Of a stretch of 64,000 bases of DNA, positions 46,427-55,765 are shown in pieces. The DNA is from Bacteroidota bacterium (lineage in GTDB: Bacteria; Bacteroidota; Bacteroidia; Chitinophagales; Chitinophagaceae): NCBI GenBank assembly GCA_030706605.1, contig JAUZOE010000014.1:19214-83213 (forward strand), written 5' to 3'. Below the pieces are notes generated by a model. The model worked only from the letters and a program-made list of their open reading frames with translations. It ran no database searches and was not told the DNA's origin. Each line of letters opens with the position of its first letter. Position 1 is the stretch's first letter. Position numbers and translations under genes: made by a program.

Positions 46427-46846
46427 ATGTTACAGCCAAAAAGATCGAAGCACAGAAAGATGCAGAAAGGCCGTATGAAGGGCGATACAAAACGAGGAGC
46501 TACAATTGCTTTTGGAACCTTTGGGTTAAAAGCGCTTGATTCCGTTTGGTTAACTAACAGGCAAATAGAATCTGCCAGGCAGGCTTTGACCCGTCACATG
46601 AAACGTGAAGGAAATGTTTGGATCAGAATTTTTCCTGATAAACCAATCACAAAGAAACCTGCTGAAGTAAGGATGGGGAAAGGAAAAGGAAATCCGGAAT
46701 ATTGGGCGGCTGTAGTTCAACCGGGAAGAATACTTTTTGAAGCAGATGGTGTCTCATTAGAAATAGCCAAAGAAGCATTTGAACTGGCTGCTCAAAAGCT
46801 ACCTATTCAAACTAAATTTGTTGTAAGAAGAGATTACCAGGCATAG
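46427..46846 (+). CDS. rplP: 50S ribosomal protein L16
   Basis: L16 lies near the A site and the central protuberance. The 139-residue protein begins [19 protein letters not shown] and has [16 protein letters not shown], the functional loop [19 protein letters not shown] and the end [14 protein letters not shown]. It contains the conserved Arg in the MGKGKG region that is hydroxylated in some bacteria. The start ATG is 74 bp after rpsC. No anomaly is seen. Confidence 0.98.
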   Translation: MLQPKRSKHRKMQKGRMKGDTKRGATIAFGTFGLKALDSVWLTNRQIESARQALTRHMKREGNVWIRIFPDKPITKKPAEVRMGKGKGNPEYWAAVVQPGRILFEADGVSLEIAKEAFELAAQKLPIQTKFVVRRDYQA

Positions 46847-46910
46847 AATTAAGCAGTTCGAAAAAGAATAACCAGGTTTTAAGTATATAAAGTATCAAAT
46901 ACAGAATACA

Positions 46911-47126
46911 ATGTCAAACAGAAATGATTTCGTAAATAGTCTAAAAGAGATGAGTGAGCAGGATCTCAAATCCAGGATAGAAGAAGATGAATTGCGATTA
47001 AAAAAATTAAAATTTGCTCATACGGTTTCACCATTGGAAAATCCAATGAATATTCGCGATGTGCGGAAAGACTTGGCACGTACGAAAACAGAATTAAGAA
47101 AAAAACAATTAGGTTCAAAATCCTAA
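46911..47126 (+). CDS. rpmC: 50S ribosomal protein L29
   Basis: L29 is a small helical-hairpin protein near the tunnel exit, where it contacts L23 and the nascent-chain factors. The 71-residue sequence has the typical pattern: [23 protein letters not shown] (helix one), the turn [18 protein letters not shown], and the second helix with TKTELRKKQ. It is slightly longer than the E. coli form (63) at the N-terminus. It lies 11 bp before rpsQ. Confidence 0.96.
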   Translation: MSNRNDFVNSLKEMSEQDLKSRIEEDELRLKKLKFAHTVSPLENPMNIRDVRKDLARTKTELRKKQLGSKS

Positions 47127-47137
47127 AAAATAAAATA

Positions 47138-47395
47138 ATGTCCGAAAGAAATTTAAGAAAAGTAAGGACTGGTGTAGTTTCCAGTAACAAAATGGATAAA
47201 ACCATTACCGTAAAAGTAGAAAGGAAAGTAAAACATCCTCTTTATGGAAAATTCGTGAAAAAAACTACAGGCTTTCATGCACACGATGAAAAGAATGAAT
47301 GTAGCATTGGAGACCTTGTAAAAATTATGGAAACAAGGCCAATGAGTAAATTAAAGCGCTGGAGGCTGGTAGAAGTTATTGAAAAAGTAAAATAG
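47138..47395 (+). CDS. rpsQ: 30S ribosomal protein S17
   Basis: S17 is an OB-fold primary binder of 16S rRNA in the 30S body. The 85-residue sequence includes [22 protein letters not shown] (split), [20 protein letters not shown] and the conserved [23 protein letters not shown]. Length and motifs are usual. A 114-bp gap before rplN is large for this operon and contains only a short, unsupported open frame reaching the rplN start. Confidence 0.98.
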   Translation: MSERNLRKVRTGVVSSNKMDKTITVKVERKVKHPLYGKFVKKTTGFHAHDEKNECSIGDLVKIMETRPMSKLKRWRLVEVIEKVK

Positions 47396-47509
47396 TAATA
47401 TTTCAAAATGCAATTCGCAGATTGAAAAAGGGAATAAATCAAAAATAAAAATGGTTTGGGTGGTGATTAATTCTAAAATGGCACACTTAAAATCTAAAAA
47501 TAAAACACG

Positions 47510-47878
47510 ATGATTCAGCAAGAAAGCAGGCTAAATGTAGCAGACAATAGCGGAGCAAAAGAAGTGCTATGCATAAGAGTTCTTGGAAATTCAGGCCAGG
47601 ATTACGCACATGTTGGTGATAAAATAGTGGTAACTGTAAAAGATGCCATACCTGCAGGTGGAATTAAAAAAGGAACTGTAAGCACGGCAGTTATTGTTCG
47701 TACTAAAAACAAACTTCGTCGCAAAGATGGATCTTACATCCGTTTTGATGATAATGCAGTAGTACTTTTAAATGCGTCAGATGAGCCCAGAGGAACCAGG
47801 ATTTTTGGACCCGTAGCCCGGGAATTAAGAGACAAAGGATATATGAAGATAATCTCTCTTGCTCCTGAAGTATTATAA
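47510..47878 (+). CDS. rplN: 50S ribosomal protein L14
   Basis: L14 lies at the subunit interface and is one of the most conserved ribosomal proteins. The 122-residue sequence is full length: [39 protein letters not shown], and [14 protein letters not shown] near the end. No variation of note. A promoter-like TATCTTTG follows 10 bp after the stop and may give extra transcription to the second half of the operon. Confidence 0.98.
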   Translation: MIQQESRLNVADNSGAKEVLCIRVLGNSGQDYAHVGDKIVVTVKDAIPAGGIKKGTVSTAVIVRTKNKLRRKDGSYIRFDDNAVVLLNASDEPRGTRIFGPVARELRDKGYMKIISLAPEVL

Positions 47879-47888
47879 TTTATAATTG

Positions 47889-47896
47889 TATCTTTG
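47889..47896 (+). promoter_or_regulatory. Possible internal promoter element TATCTTTG before rplX
   Basis: TATCTTTG matches TAnnTTTG and runs into CACCCCC, much like the CACTCCC after the rpsJ element. It lies 59 bp before rplX. No well-placed -33 TTTG is visible. Confidence 0.45.
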
Positions 47897-47955
47897 CACC
47901 CCCTTAAAATAAGGGTATTTAATAAGTAATTAATCAAGACAAAATATTTGTCAAA

Positions 47956-48294
47956 ATGAAGACAAGATTTAAACCGAAATTCAACATAAAAAAAGGCGAT
48001 TCAGTGGTAGTAATTACCGGTGATGATAAAGACCTTAAGAAGCCGCGTAAAGTGTTGGAAGTAATAACAGAAAAGAATCGCGTGTTGGTAGAAGGTGTGA
48101 ATATCGTGACAAAACATACGAAGCCATCTGCACAAAATACTAAAGGCGGGATCATGAAGATTGAAGCGCCTATTGCTATTTCAAATGTTATGCTTTGGGA
48201 TTCTAAATCTCATTCACATTCTAAAATCAGCAGAAGCAGGGAAGGTGGAAAATTAATCAGAACAGCAAAAAAATCAGGGGAGGTAATTAAATAA
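47956..48294 (+). CDS. rplX: 50S ribosomal protein L24
   Basis: L24 is an assembly-initiating KOW-domain protein at the 50S surface. The 112-residue sequence shows [18 protein letters not shown] (KOW motif), [19 protein letters not shown] and [19 protein letters not shown]. The C-terminus is slightly longer and basic. Its stop codon TAA overlaps the rplE ATG by one base (TAATG), indicating translational coupling. Confidence 0.98.
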   Translation: MKTRFKPKFNIKKGDSVVVITGDDKDLKKPRKVLEVITEKNRVLVEGVNIVTKHTKPSAQNTKGGIMKIEAPIAISNVMLWDSKSHSHSKISRSREGGKLIRTAKKSGEVIK

Positions 48295-48860
48295 TGAGTA
48301 CCGAAAAATATACTCCGAGACTGGCAGATAAGTACAAAAATGAAGTTGTACCTGCTTTAATGAAAAAATTTGCATACAAATCTGTAATGCAGGCACCCAA
48401 ACTTACGAAAGTTTGCATTAATCGCGGTGTAAACGGAGCAGTTGCCGATAAAAAATTAGTAGATGTAGCTATTGAAGAATTAACTACAATTACGGGTCAG
48501 AAAGCTGTGGCTACCATGTCTAAAAAAGATATTTCCAATTTTAAACTTCGTAAAAACATGCCTATTGGGGCAAGAGTTACTTTACGTGGTGGAACGATGT
48601 ATGAGTTTTTGGATAGATTGGTGTCAGTATCACTTCCGCGTGTACGTGATTTCAAAGGTATCAGCGATAAATCATTTGATGGCAGGGGGAATTATACATT
48701 AGGTGTTACAGAGCAAATTATTTTTCCTGAAATTGATATTGATAAAGTAAATAAGATTACAGGATTTGATATCACTTTTGTAACTACGGCTAATACCAAT
48801 GAAGAAGCATTTGAATTGTTGAAAGAATTGGGAATGCCATTTAAAAATGTGAAAAAATAA
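48294..48860 (+). CDS. rplE: 50S ribosomal protein L5
   Basis: L5 binds 5S rRNA and forms part of the central protuberance, touching the P-site tRNA. The 188-residue sequence has the normal length: [70 protein letters not shown] (split) and a C-terminal [13 protein letters not shown]. No unusual feature. The start is fixed by the TAATG overlap with rplX. Confidence 0.98.
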   Translation: MSTEKYTPRLADKYKNEVVPALMKKFAYKSVMQAPKLTKVCINRGVNGAVADKKLVDVAIEELTTITGQKAVATMSKKDISNFKLRKNMPIGARVTLRGGTMYEFLDRLVSVSLPRVRDFKGISDKSFDGRGNYTLGVTEQIIFPEIDIDKVNKITGFDITFVTTANTNEEAFELLKELGMPFKNVKK

Positions 48861-48900
48861 TATCACTGTTTCAAAGCAGTATTAAAATCAAAAATAAATC

Positions 48901-49170
48901 ATGGCTAAAGAGTCAATAAAAGCAAGGCAAAGAAAGCGCGAAAAAATGGTGGAAAAGTATGCCGAAAAAAGAAAAGCTTTAAAGGAAGCTGGAGATTACA
49001 GAGGTCTTGACCTTCTTCCTAAGAACGCATCACCGGTTCGTCTTAAAAACCGTTGTCAACTTACCGGACGTCCAAGAGGATATCTAAGACATTTTGGTGT
49101 TTCCAGGAATATTTTCAGGGATATGGCGCTGGCTGGAAAAATACCCGGAGTAAAAAAAGCAAGCTGGTAA
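48901..49170 (+). CDS. rpsN: 30S ribosomal protein S14, zinc-independent long form
   Basis: S14 is part of the 30S head. This 89-residue form begins [16 protein letters not shown], has the family core [31 protein letters not shown] (read in parts), and ends with IPGVKKASW. Only one Cys is present instead of the CxxC...CxxC of short zinc-binding S14, so it is the long, metal-free type. Rest of the operon context is normal. Confidence 0.98.
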   Translation: MAKESIKARQRKREKMVEKYAEKRKALKEAGDYRGLDLLPKNASPVRLKNRCQLTGRPRGYLRHFGVSRNIFRDMALAGKIPGVKKASW

Positions 49171-49261
49171 AAAATAAATTGATAATTACCTGTTGGTAAT
49201 TATTCAAAAGGTATCAACGGATATCGCATTGTAATTAACTAAAATAAAAAGAACACAAACA

Positions 49262-49660
49262 ATGGTTACTGATCCTATAGCAGATTATTTGACAAGAATA
49301 CGCAACGCACAAATGGCCAGCCACAGAATTGTCGAAATTCCGGCCAGCAACTTAAAGAAACGTATTACTGAAATTTTATACGACAAAGGGTACATTTTAA
49401 AGTACAAATTTGAAGATGATTCAAAACAGGGGCTAATTAAGATCGCTTTAAAATACGATCCACAATCTAAAGTGCCTGCTATCCAAAGCCTTCAAAGAGT
49501 AAGCCGCCCTGGTTTGCGTACTTATTCGAAACCTCAGGAATTTAAGAGAGTGAAAAATGGATTAGGTATTGCGATCATATCTACCTCTAAAGGTGTAATG
49601 ACTGATAAAGAGGCTAAAGCACAAAATGTAGGTGGAGAAGTATTATGTAATATTTATTAA
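49262..49660 (+). CDS. rpsH: 30S ribosomal protein S8
   Basis: S8 is a key primary assembly protein of the 30S platform and the spc-operon repressor in E. coli. The 132-residue sequence has MVTDPIADYLTRIRNAQ, SNLKKRITEILYDKGYI and the C-terminal GIAIISTSKGVMTDKEA with VGGEVLCNIY. It is intact. A possible 27-codon membrane-peptide frame starts within its stop codon (see the entry at 49660). Confidence 0.98.
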   Translation: MVTDPIADYLTRIRNAQMASHRIVEIPASNLKKRITEILYDKGYILKYKFEDDSKQGLIKIALKYDPQSKVPAIQSLQRVSRPGLRTYSKPQEFKRVKNGLGIAIISTSKGVMTDKEAKAQNVGGEVLCNIY

Positions 49661-49743
49661 TGATCAGGTTCGGAATAACATTTATAATTTTATTTATACT
49701 TTTTCGGGCAATTATTAAATATAGGAACAGGAATAAAAAGTAG
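49660..49743 (+). CDS. Possible 27-residue membrane peptide overlapping rpsH stop
   Basis: The rpsH stop TAA overlaps an ATG (TAATG), which opens 27 codons: MIRFGITFIILFILFRAIIK followed by a basic tail. It encodes one hydrophobic helix and a positively charged end, the layout of a real small membrane protein, and the overlap would allow coupling. It lies in an unusually long 160-bp gap before rplF. With no homologue to compare, it could be chance in AT-rich DNA. Confidence 0.3.
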   Translation: MIRFGITFIILFILFRAIIKYRNRNKK

Positions 49744-49820
49744 ATTTTATTGGTGAGATAATTAAGCCTTAGTCGTGGCTGAACACTACCAAGTTTATAA
49801 CTTAAAAATTAAAACCGGCT

Positions 49821-50375
49821 ATGTCAAGAATTGGAAAAAATCCTGTAACAATTACCAAAGGTGTAAATGTTACCCTGGATTCACATAATGTAATTACTGT
49901 AAAAGGTCCCAAGGGAGAATTAAAACAGGCAATTGATCGTGATATTAAAGTAGAAGTTAAGGAAGATCGAATTGAATTTGTACGCCCAACTGATCAGATA
50001 AGGCACAAAGCTATGCATGGTTTATACCGCTCTCTTGTCAATAATATGGTGAAAGGCGTTAGTGAAGGTTATACCAAAACATTGGAATTAGTGGGTGTCG
50101 GTTATAAAGCATCCAGCCAGGGCAATCTTCTTGATCTTTCTTTAGGTTATTCTCATAATATTATTGTTGAAATACCAAAAGAACTGACAATAACTACTGC
50201 CCAGGAGAAAGGTAAAAATCCAAAAATTACTTTAACGAGTGTTGACAAGCAATTGCTTGGTCAGGTAGCTGCTAAGATCCGTAGTTTACGCAAGCCTGAA
50301 CCTTATAAAGGAAAAGGTGTGAAATTTGAAGGTGAAATATTACGTAGGAAAGCAGGTAAGTCTGCAGGTAAATAA
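49821..50375 (+). CDS. rplF: 50S ribosomal protein L6
   Basis: L6 sits near the factor-binding site of the 50S subunit. The 184-residue sequence consists of two similar domains: SRIGKNPVTITKGVNVTL onward and ELVGVGYKASSQGNLLDLSLGYSH onward. It ends with the conserved RKPEPYKGKGVKF and GEILRRKAGK. The sequence is complete. A 160-bp gap precedes it, and its ATG lies well after the AT-rich leader. Confidence 0.98.
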   Translation: MSRIGKNPVTITKGVNVTLDSHNVITVKGPKGELKQAIDRDIKVEVKEDRIEFVRPTDQIRHKAMHGLYRSLVNNMVKGVSEGYTKTLELVGVGYKASSQGNLLDLSLGYSHNIIVEIPKELTITTAQEKGKNPKITLTSVDKQLLGQVAAKIRSLRKPEPYKGKGVKFEGEILRRKAGKSAGK

Positions 50376-50456
50376 ACTGAATCTCCAAAAAGGGAAAGAA
50401 AAAATATACAACAGAAAAAATTTCCGGCAGTATCGGAAATATAAAATAACAACAAA

Positions 50457-50810
50457 ATGAACTCAAAAGTAAATGCCAGGCAAAAAATTCGTTATCGCAT
50501 CCGCAAAAAAATAGCCGGAAGCGCAGAAAAGCCAAGGCTCAGTGTATTCAGAAGTAATAATGATATCTACGTTCAGTTAATAGATGATGCTAATGGAAAC
50601 ACAATTGCTTCTGCATCTTCAAGAGAAAAAGATATAGCTGCGCAAAAAGGAAATAAGGTAGCAACCAGTAAAATGGTAGGGGAATCAATAGCTAAGAAAT
50701 CTCAGGAATTGGGAATAAAAAATGTTGTATTTGACCGTGGTGGTTATATATATCATGGACGGGTTAAAGCAGTTGCAGAAGGCGCAAGAGAAGGTGGGCT
50801 TCAGTTTTAA
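50457..50810 (+). CDS. rplR: 50S ribosomal protein L18
   Basis: L18 binds 5S rRNA with L5 and L25. The 117-residue sequence reads [30 protein letters not shown] in the RNA-binding start (split), then [18 protein letters not shown] and the ending [24 protein letters not shown]. Length and motifs are usual. It is 81 bp after rplF and 32 bp before rpsE. Confidence 0.98.
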   Translation: MNSKVNARQKIRYRIRKKIAGSAEKPRLSVFRSNNDIYVQLIDDANGNTIASASSREKDIAAQKGNKVATSKMVGESIAKKSQELGIKNVVFDRGGYIYHGRVKAVAEGAREGGLQF

Positions 50811-50842
50811 AATTACAAATTAAATAATTACAAACAGTTATA

Positions 50843-51361
50843 ATGTTGAAAGCAAATACACAAAGAATAAAAGGTGCTGATCTCGAATTAAAAGAGAAAG
50901 TGGTATCCATTAACCGTGTAGTAAAAACAACTAAAGGTGGCAGGGCATTCAGTTTTTCTGCTTTAGTGGTTGTTGGTAACGGAAATGGAGTAGTAGGGCA
51001 GGGCCTTGGTAAAGCTAAAGAAGTTCAGGAAGCCATTCTTAAAGGTATTGATGATGCAAAAAAGAATCTGATTAAGATTCCATTGATGCATGGTACTATA
51101 CCTCATGAACAATGGTGCAAGGAAGGTGCAGCGAAAGTATTTATTAAACCTGCAGCACATGGTACCGGTGTAATTGCCGGAGGTAGTATGAGAGCGGTTT
51201 TGGAAAGTGCAGGAATTACAGATGTATTAGCCAAATCGCTTGGGTCTGCTAATCCACAAAACGTGGTAAAAGCAACAGTAAAAGCATTATCTATTTTAAG
51301 AGAGCCAATAGCTGTAGCCAAAACAAGGAACATTTCTTTAAAGAAAGTTTTTAATGGATAA
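50843..51361 (+). CDS. rpsE: 30S ribosomal protein S5
   Basis: S5 guards mRNA entry and decoding accuracy. The 172-residue sequence begins with the N-terminal loop ([20 protein letters not shown]), where spectinomycin and ram mutations occur, and continues with [19 protein letters not shown]. It ends with [19 protein letters not shown]. The order rplR-rpsE-rpmD is the normal spc order. Confidence 0.98.
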   Translation: MLKANTQRIKGADLELKEKVVSINRVVKTTKGGRAFSFSALVVVGNGNGVVGQGLGKAKEVQEAILKGIDDAKKNLIKIPLMHGTIPHEQWCKEGAAKVFIKPAAHGTGVIAGGSMRAVLESAGITDVLAKSLGSANPQNVVKATVKALSILREPIAVAKTRNISLKKVFNG

Positions 51362-51442
51362 CCATATTTTCCAGTGAGGAAAATATGGTTGACTACATTT
51401 TTTATAATATTTAAATAAAAATTCCCTATAGAGGGATCTGGT

Positions 51443-51625
51443 ATGAAAAAGATAAAAATAACACAGGTGAAAAGCGGTATTGACCGCTCGGAGCGCCAGA
51501 AGCTTACTTTACAAGCTCTCGGGCTTAATAAATTGAATGCTTCAAAAGAAGTTGAGGTGACTCCCCAGATTTTGGGTATGGTAAAAAAAGTAAATCATTT
51601 AATTAAAGTGGAAGAACTGGCGTAA
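51443..51625 (+). CDS. rpmD: 50S ribosomal protein L30
   Basis: L30 is a small 50S protein that some bacteria lack. This 60-residue copy is complete: [20 protein letters not shown], the RNA-binding [12 protein letters not shown], and the C-terminal [14 protein letters not shown] 78-bp gap follows to rplO and includes a short T-rich run after the stop but no obvious hairpin. Confidence 0.97.
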   Translation: MKKIKITQVKSGIDRSERQKLTLQALGLNKLNASKEVEVTPQILGMVKKVNHLIKVEELA

Positions 51626-51703
51626 TCCGGTTTTTTTTATTTTATTCAACAATTATAAAAAGCGAGCTCCGGGTACCTGGGGCGTTAAGTTAAAAAAAGT
51701 ACA

Positions 51704-52153
51704 ATGCAATTACACAATTTAAGACCTGCTAAAGGTGCTACACACAAAGTAAAAAGATTAGGTCGTGGTGAAGCTTCGGGCAAAGGAGGAACATCAACCA
51801 AAGGTAACAAAGGTGGACAAAGTCGTGCCGGTTACAAAATTAAAATGGCCCATGAAGGTGGACAGATGCCTATCCAGCGTAGAATTCCAAAACGTGGATT
51901 TAAGAATAACAATCGTATAGAATACAAGGTTTTTAACCTGGGACAAATTGACCAATTAATTGAAAAGCATGATATTAAAGAATTCAATTTAGAAAATCTT
52001 TATATCAATAACCTTATCAGCCAGAATGATAAAGTCAAAATATTGGGAAATGGTGTATTAAAAGCAAATATTCCTTTTAAAGTGAATGCTATCAGTGAAA
52101 AAGCCAAAGGTGCAATTGAGGCTGCCGGAGGAACTGTTGAAATAGTTAAATAA
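51704..52153 (+). CDS. rplO: 50S ribosomal protein L15
   Basis: L15 helps late 50S assembly. The 149-residue sequence has the Gly/Lys-rich extended N-terminus (LRPAKGATHKVKRLGRGEAS, KGNKGGQSRAGYKIKM) that penetrates rRNA, then the globular C-terminal part ending with KVNAISEKAKGAIEAAGG. It is a normal family member and lies 58 bp upstream of the secY GTG. Confidence 0.98.
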   Translation: MQLHNLRPAKGATHKVKRLGRGEASGKGGTSTKGNKGGQSRAGYKIKMAHEGGQMPIQRRIPKRGFKNNNRIEYKVFNLGQIDQLIEKHDIKEFNLENLYINNLISQNDKVKILGNGVLKANIPFKVNAISEKAKGAIEAAGGTVEIVK

Positions 52154-52211
52154 TTAATAGATATTTGCTAACCGATTTTGGAACTGCAAATAATTAAACC
52201 TTGATAATTCT

Positions 52212-53561
52212 GTGAAGAAGTTCATCAAAACATTAAAAAATATTTGGACGATTGAAGATCTGAGAAATAAAATTCTCGTTACTTTAGCGCTCATCTTTGT
52301 ATACAGAGTAGGTTCATATATTGTTCTTCCTGGTATAGACCCCAATAAGCTTACTAATTTACAAAACAGTACCAAAGGTGGTATGCTGGGCCTGTTAGAT
52401 GCATTTGTTGGAGGGGCTTTTTCAAAAGCGTCTATTTTTGCATTAGGAATTATGCCTTATATCTCTGCATCGATTTTTATGCAATTGGTTACTATTCTTG
52501 TTCCACAGATTTCTAAAATTCAAAAAGAAGGTGAAAGTGGACAGAAAAAAATTAACCAGTGGACGCGTTATCTTACAGTAATTGTTACTGCTTTCCAGGC
52601 GGCAGCTTATATTGGATTTCTAAAATCTTCTAATCGTGATGCCTTATTGGAAGCTTATTCCGGATTTTTCTGGGTTTCCACGGTAATTATTCTTACTGTA
52701 GGCACTCTGTTTGTGATGTGGCTTGGTGAAAAGATAACCGATAAAGGTTTAGGTAATGGTACTTCATTAATTATCATGATCGGGATTTTAGCTCGTCTGC
52801 CACAATCTTTTTGGCAGGAATTTCTTGCTAAGCAGACCCGTGGTGGTGGTGGATTGTTAATATTTATGATTGAAATTGCAGCATTCATTGCCGTAATTTT
52901 AGGACTGATCGTATTGGTTCAGGGAGTTAGAAAAGTACCGGTGAACTATGCAAAGCAGATTGTAGGAAATAGACAATTTGGTGGTGCGAGGCAATTTCTT
53001 CCATTAAAAGTAAATGCTGCAGGTGTAATGCCGATCATCTTTGCACAAGCGATTATGTTCTTGCCAACTATTTTTGCTGGTTTTCAGACATCGGGTAAGA
53101 GTTGGGCGGTTTATTTTACGGACCATACCAATGGTGTTTATATGATCATTTATGGAATAATGACTATAGGATTTACTTTTGTTTATACAGCACTTATTTT
53201 TAATCCTAAACAGATGTCGGATGATCTTAAGCGCAGCAACGGATTCATTCCAGGAGTAAAACCTGGTCAGCCTACGACAGATTATATCGGCACCATTATG
53301 GATAGAATTACTTTGCCTGGTTCAGTATTATTGGCCATAGTAGGTATTTTGCCGGGAGTAGTTCAACTAATGGGTGTTACACAGGGATTTGCAACTTTCT
53401 ATGGTGGTACTTCATTATTGATTATGGTGGCAGTTGTATTAGATACATTGCAGCAGATAGAAACTCAGTTGCTCATGCGTCAATACGATGGTTTAATGAG
53501 TACGGGGCGCATACAGGGAAGGCAATCGACAGCTGCCCCCGGGGTTACTGGAGGTATTTAA
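52212..53561 (+). CDS. secY: Protein translocase subunit SecY
   Basis: SecY is the channel of the Sec translocon. The 449-residue protein has ten transmembrane helices; family landmarks are GIDPNKLTNL, ALGIMPYISASIFMQL, WLGEKITDKGLGNGTSLIIM and a late cytosolic loop ending with GIQ-like GRIQGRQ. The start is GTG at 52212, because the next ATG is far downstream in the first helix. It is the last gene of the ribosomal operon before an intrinsic terminator. Confidence 0.97.
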   Translation: MKKFIKTLKNIWTIEDLRNKILVTLALIFVYRVGSYIVLPGIDPNKLTNLQNSTKGGMLGLLDAFVGGAFSKASIFALGIMPYISASIFMQLVTILVPQISKIQKEGESGQKKINQWTRYLTVIVTAFQAAAYIGFLKSSNRDALLEAYSGFFWVSTVIILTVGTLFVMWLGEKITDKGLGNGTSLIIMIGILARLPQSFWQEFLAKQTRGGGGLLIFMIEIAAFIAVILGLIVLVQGVRKVPVNYAKQIVGNRQFGGARQFLPLKVNAAGVMPIIFAQAIMFLPTIFAGFQTSGKSWAVYFTDHTNGVYMIIYGIMTIGFTFVYTALIFNPKQMSDDLKRSNGFIPGVKPGQPTTDYIGTIMDRITLPGSVLLAIVGILPGVVQLMGVTQGFATFYGGTSLLIMVAVVLDTLQQIETQLLMRQYDGLMSTGRIQGRQSTAAPGVTGGI

Positions 53562-53588
53562 TACAATTAAGACAGAATAATATTTTAC

Positions 53589-53618
53589 AAACCCTGGCCA
53601 ATTCTGTCAGGGTTTTTT
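53589..53618 (+). terminator. Intrinsic terminator after secY
   Basis: AAACCCTG (53589-53596) pairs with CAGGGTTT (53608-53615) around an 11-base loop and is followed by further T residues. It lies between the secY stop and the map start, so it may end or attenuate the ribosomal operon transcript. Confidence 0.8.
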
Positions 53619-53629
53619 AAATTTTAAAA

Positions 53630-54430
53630 ATGATTCAATACAAAAATAATAGCGAAGTAGAATTGATAAGGGATAATTGCATGCTTGTTAACAATGCCAT
53701 TGCTCATATAGCTTCTTTAATTAAACCCGGAGTTTCTACTTTAGAACTTAATGATATAGTTGATCAATTTATCAGAGATCATGGAGCTATTCCTTCTTTT
53801 AAAAATTATCATGGATTTCCATTTGCCTGTTGCATGTCGGTGAATGATGCGATAGTACATGGATTTCCAACCAAAGAAGAATTAAAAGAAGGCGATATTG
53901 TTTCTGTTGATTGTGGTGCTTTTAAAAATGGATTTCATAGCGACACTGCGTATACATTTGCCCTGGCAAATATTGATGATGGTCTAAAGCAATTGCTACG
54001 TGTAACTAAAGAATCTTTGTACAAAGGAATAGAAAAAGCTATTGTAGGAAACCGGGTAGGGGATATTGCTTTTGCTATCCAGGAACACACTGAAAAAAAA
54101 CATGGATATGGTATTGTTCGAGAATTGGTAGGGCATGGTTTGGGAAGAGAACTACATGAAGATCCACAGGTACCTAATTACGGGAAAAGAGGTAGTGGTA
54201 TTAAATTGCAAGATGGTCTTGTGATTGCTATAGAACCCATGATTAACATGGGAAGCAAAGATGTATATAATGATGAAGATGGCTGGACTATCCGTACCAA
54301 AGATGGTAAACCATCTGCGCATTTTGAACATTCTGTTTGCGTAAGAAAAAATAAAGCAGATATTCTTTCTTCATTTTCTGCTATTGAAATTGCCGAAAAA
54401 TCTAATACGAATCTCTGTTCCGATTATTGA
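53630..54430 (+). CDS. map: Methionine aminopeptidase, type I
   Basis: Map removes initiator methionine from new proteins. The 266-residue sequence has the full set of metal ligands for the pita-bread fold: Asp94 (VSVDCGA), Asp105 (HSDTAYTF), His169 (GHGLGRELHEDP), Glu202 (IAIEPMIN) and Glu233 (HFEHSVCV), with His77 near the active site. The C-terminus is about 15 residues longer than E. coli MetAP. It follows the secY terminator and may depend on read-through. Confidence 0.96.
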   Translation: MIQYKNNSEVELIRDNCMLVNNAIAHIASLIKPGVSTLELNDIVDQFIRDHGAIPSFKNYHGFPFACCMSVNDAIVHGFPTKEELKEGDIVSVDCGAFKNGFHSDTAYTFALANIDDGLKQLLRVTKESLYKGIEKAIVGNRVGDIAFAIQEHTEKKHGYGIVRELVGHGLGRELHEDPQVPNYGKRGSGIKLQDGLVIAIEPMINMGSKDVYNDEDGWTIRTKDGKPSAHFEHSVCVRKNKADILSSFSAIEIAEKSNTNLCSDY

Positions 54431-54517
54431 TAAGAGATTGCATTTAATTCTCTCCATAATATTTCTTGAAAATATTTACAATACAGGGTTGTACATTTAT
54501 TGTAATTCATTTGATAT

Positions 54518-55765
54518 ATGCAAAAGAAAAAACTTATAGTAATTGGTGCAGGCGCCGCTGGTTTTTTCTGTGCTGTAAATGCTGCATCACAAGATCCGGA
54601 ACTTGAAGTTATTCTGATTGAAAAAACCAATAAATTACTTAGTAAAGTAAGAGTGAGTGGAGGAGGCAGATGCAATGTAACACATGCCTGTTTCTCCATA
54701 TCTGAAATGATAAAGAAATATCCCAGGGGGCAAAAATTTTTAAAACAGGCATTTCATCTTTTTTTTACGAGTGACACTATAGATTGGTTTGATAAAAGAA
54801 ATGTAAAATTAAAAACTGAAGATGACGGGCGAATGTTTCCCGAAAGCAATACTTCAGAAACAATAATAAATTGCCTGTTGCAGGAAGCCAATAAACTCAA
54901 TGTGCAAATTTTGATGAACAGGGAAATTGTCGAAATTCAAAAAATCTCATCAGAAGAAAATCGACATTATTTTCATTTAGTTGTTAAAGACGGGTTGGTT
55001 TTGGAAGCTGACTTTATTTGTGTTGCCTGTGGGGGATTTCATAAGTCTCAGCAATATGCCTGGCTCACAGAAACCGGGCATAGTTTTGAAAGCCCTGTTC
55101 CTTCCTTATTTACATTTAATATACCCAAAAATTCGATTTCAGAATTGATGGGTATTTCTGTAGAAAATACATTAGTAAAAATTAATGGTACCAAATTTTT
55201 GCAAACGGGGCCAATATTAATTACCCATTGGGGATTTAGCGGGCCGGCAGTTTTAAAATTATCCGCCTTTGCTGCAAAAGAATTGGCAGGTATGAATTAT
55301 GATTTTCCTATTTCTATAAACTGGCTTGGCGATTTTAATGAAAATTCCCTTTTAGAAAAATTTAAATTACTCAGGCATGAGCTGGCAGCGAAAAAGATGA
55401 TTAATAAAAACCCGTTTAACCTTCCTCTACGACTGTGGAAATATCATTTGGAACAATGTGGAATTAATATGGATATACGATGGGCTGATCTGCCCGCAAA
55501 ACAGCAAAATCAATTGGTTAAACAATTGTGTGCTCAGCAATTCCAGGTAAAAGGCAAAACTACTTTTAAGGAAGAATTTGTAACGGCAGGTGGAATTGCA
55601 TTAAATGAAATAGATGCGAATACAATGCAAAGCAAAATAGTTTCTCATCTTTTTTTCGCAGGAGAGATATTAGATGTTGATGGGATAACAGGTGGTTTTA
55701 ATTTCCAGCATGCCTGGACTAGTGCTTGGATTGCCGCGAATGAAATTACAAGGCTTAATAAATAA
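54518..55765 (+). CDS. FAD-dependent oxidoreductase, HI0933/YhiN (BaiN) family
   Basis: This 415-residue flavoprotein of the HI0933/YhiN family binds FAD through an N-terminal GAGAAGFFCAVNAA motif at residues 8-21. It has the family marker VSGGGRCNVTH at about 47-57 and a C-terminal FAGEILDVDGITGGFNFQHAW, here quoted in two pieces: FAGEILDVDG and GGFNFQHAWTS. The family is called BaiN in some gut bacteria and is otherwise of unknown substrate. It lies where infA and rpmJ would be expected after map, which breaks the ribosomal operon. Confidence 0.9.
   Translation: MQKKKLIVIGAGAAGFFCAVNAASQDPELEVILIEKTNKLLSKVRVSGGGRCNVTHACFSISEMIKKYPRGQKFLKQAFHLFFTSDTIDWFDKRNVKLKTEDDGRMFPESNTSETIINCLLQEANKLNVQILMNREIVEIQKISSEENRHYFHLVVKDGLVLEADFICVACGGFHKSQQYAWLTETGHSFESPVPSLFTFNIPKNSISELMGISVENTLVKINGTKFLQTGPILITHWGFSGPAVLKLSAFAAKELAGMNYDFPISINWLGDFNENSLLEKFKLLRHELAAKKMINKNPFNLPLRLWKYHLEQCGINMDIRWADLPAKQQNQLVKQLCAQQFQVKGKTTFKEEFVTAGGIALNEIDANTMQSKIVSHLFFAGEILDVDGITGGFNFQHAWTSAWIAANEITRLNK

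Noticed and set aside
46210..46539. A 109-codon frame bridging rpsC and rplP
   Set aside because: It reads the repetitive rpsC tail in another frame and runs into rplP out of frame.
47452..47512. A 20-codon frame just before rplN
   Set aside because: Short, low support, and its end merely overlaps the rplN ATG; no helix or family pattern.
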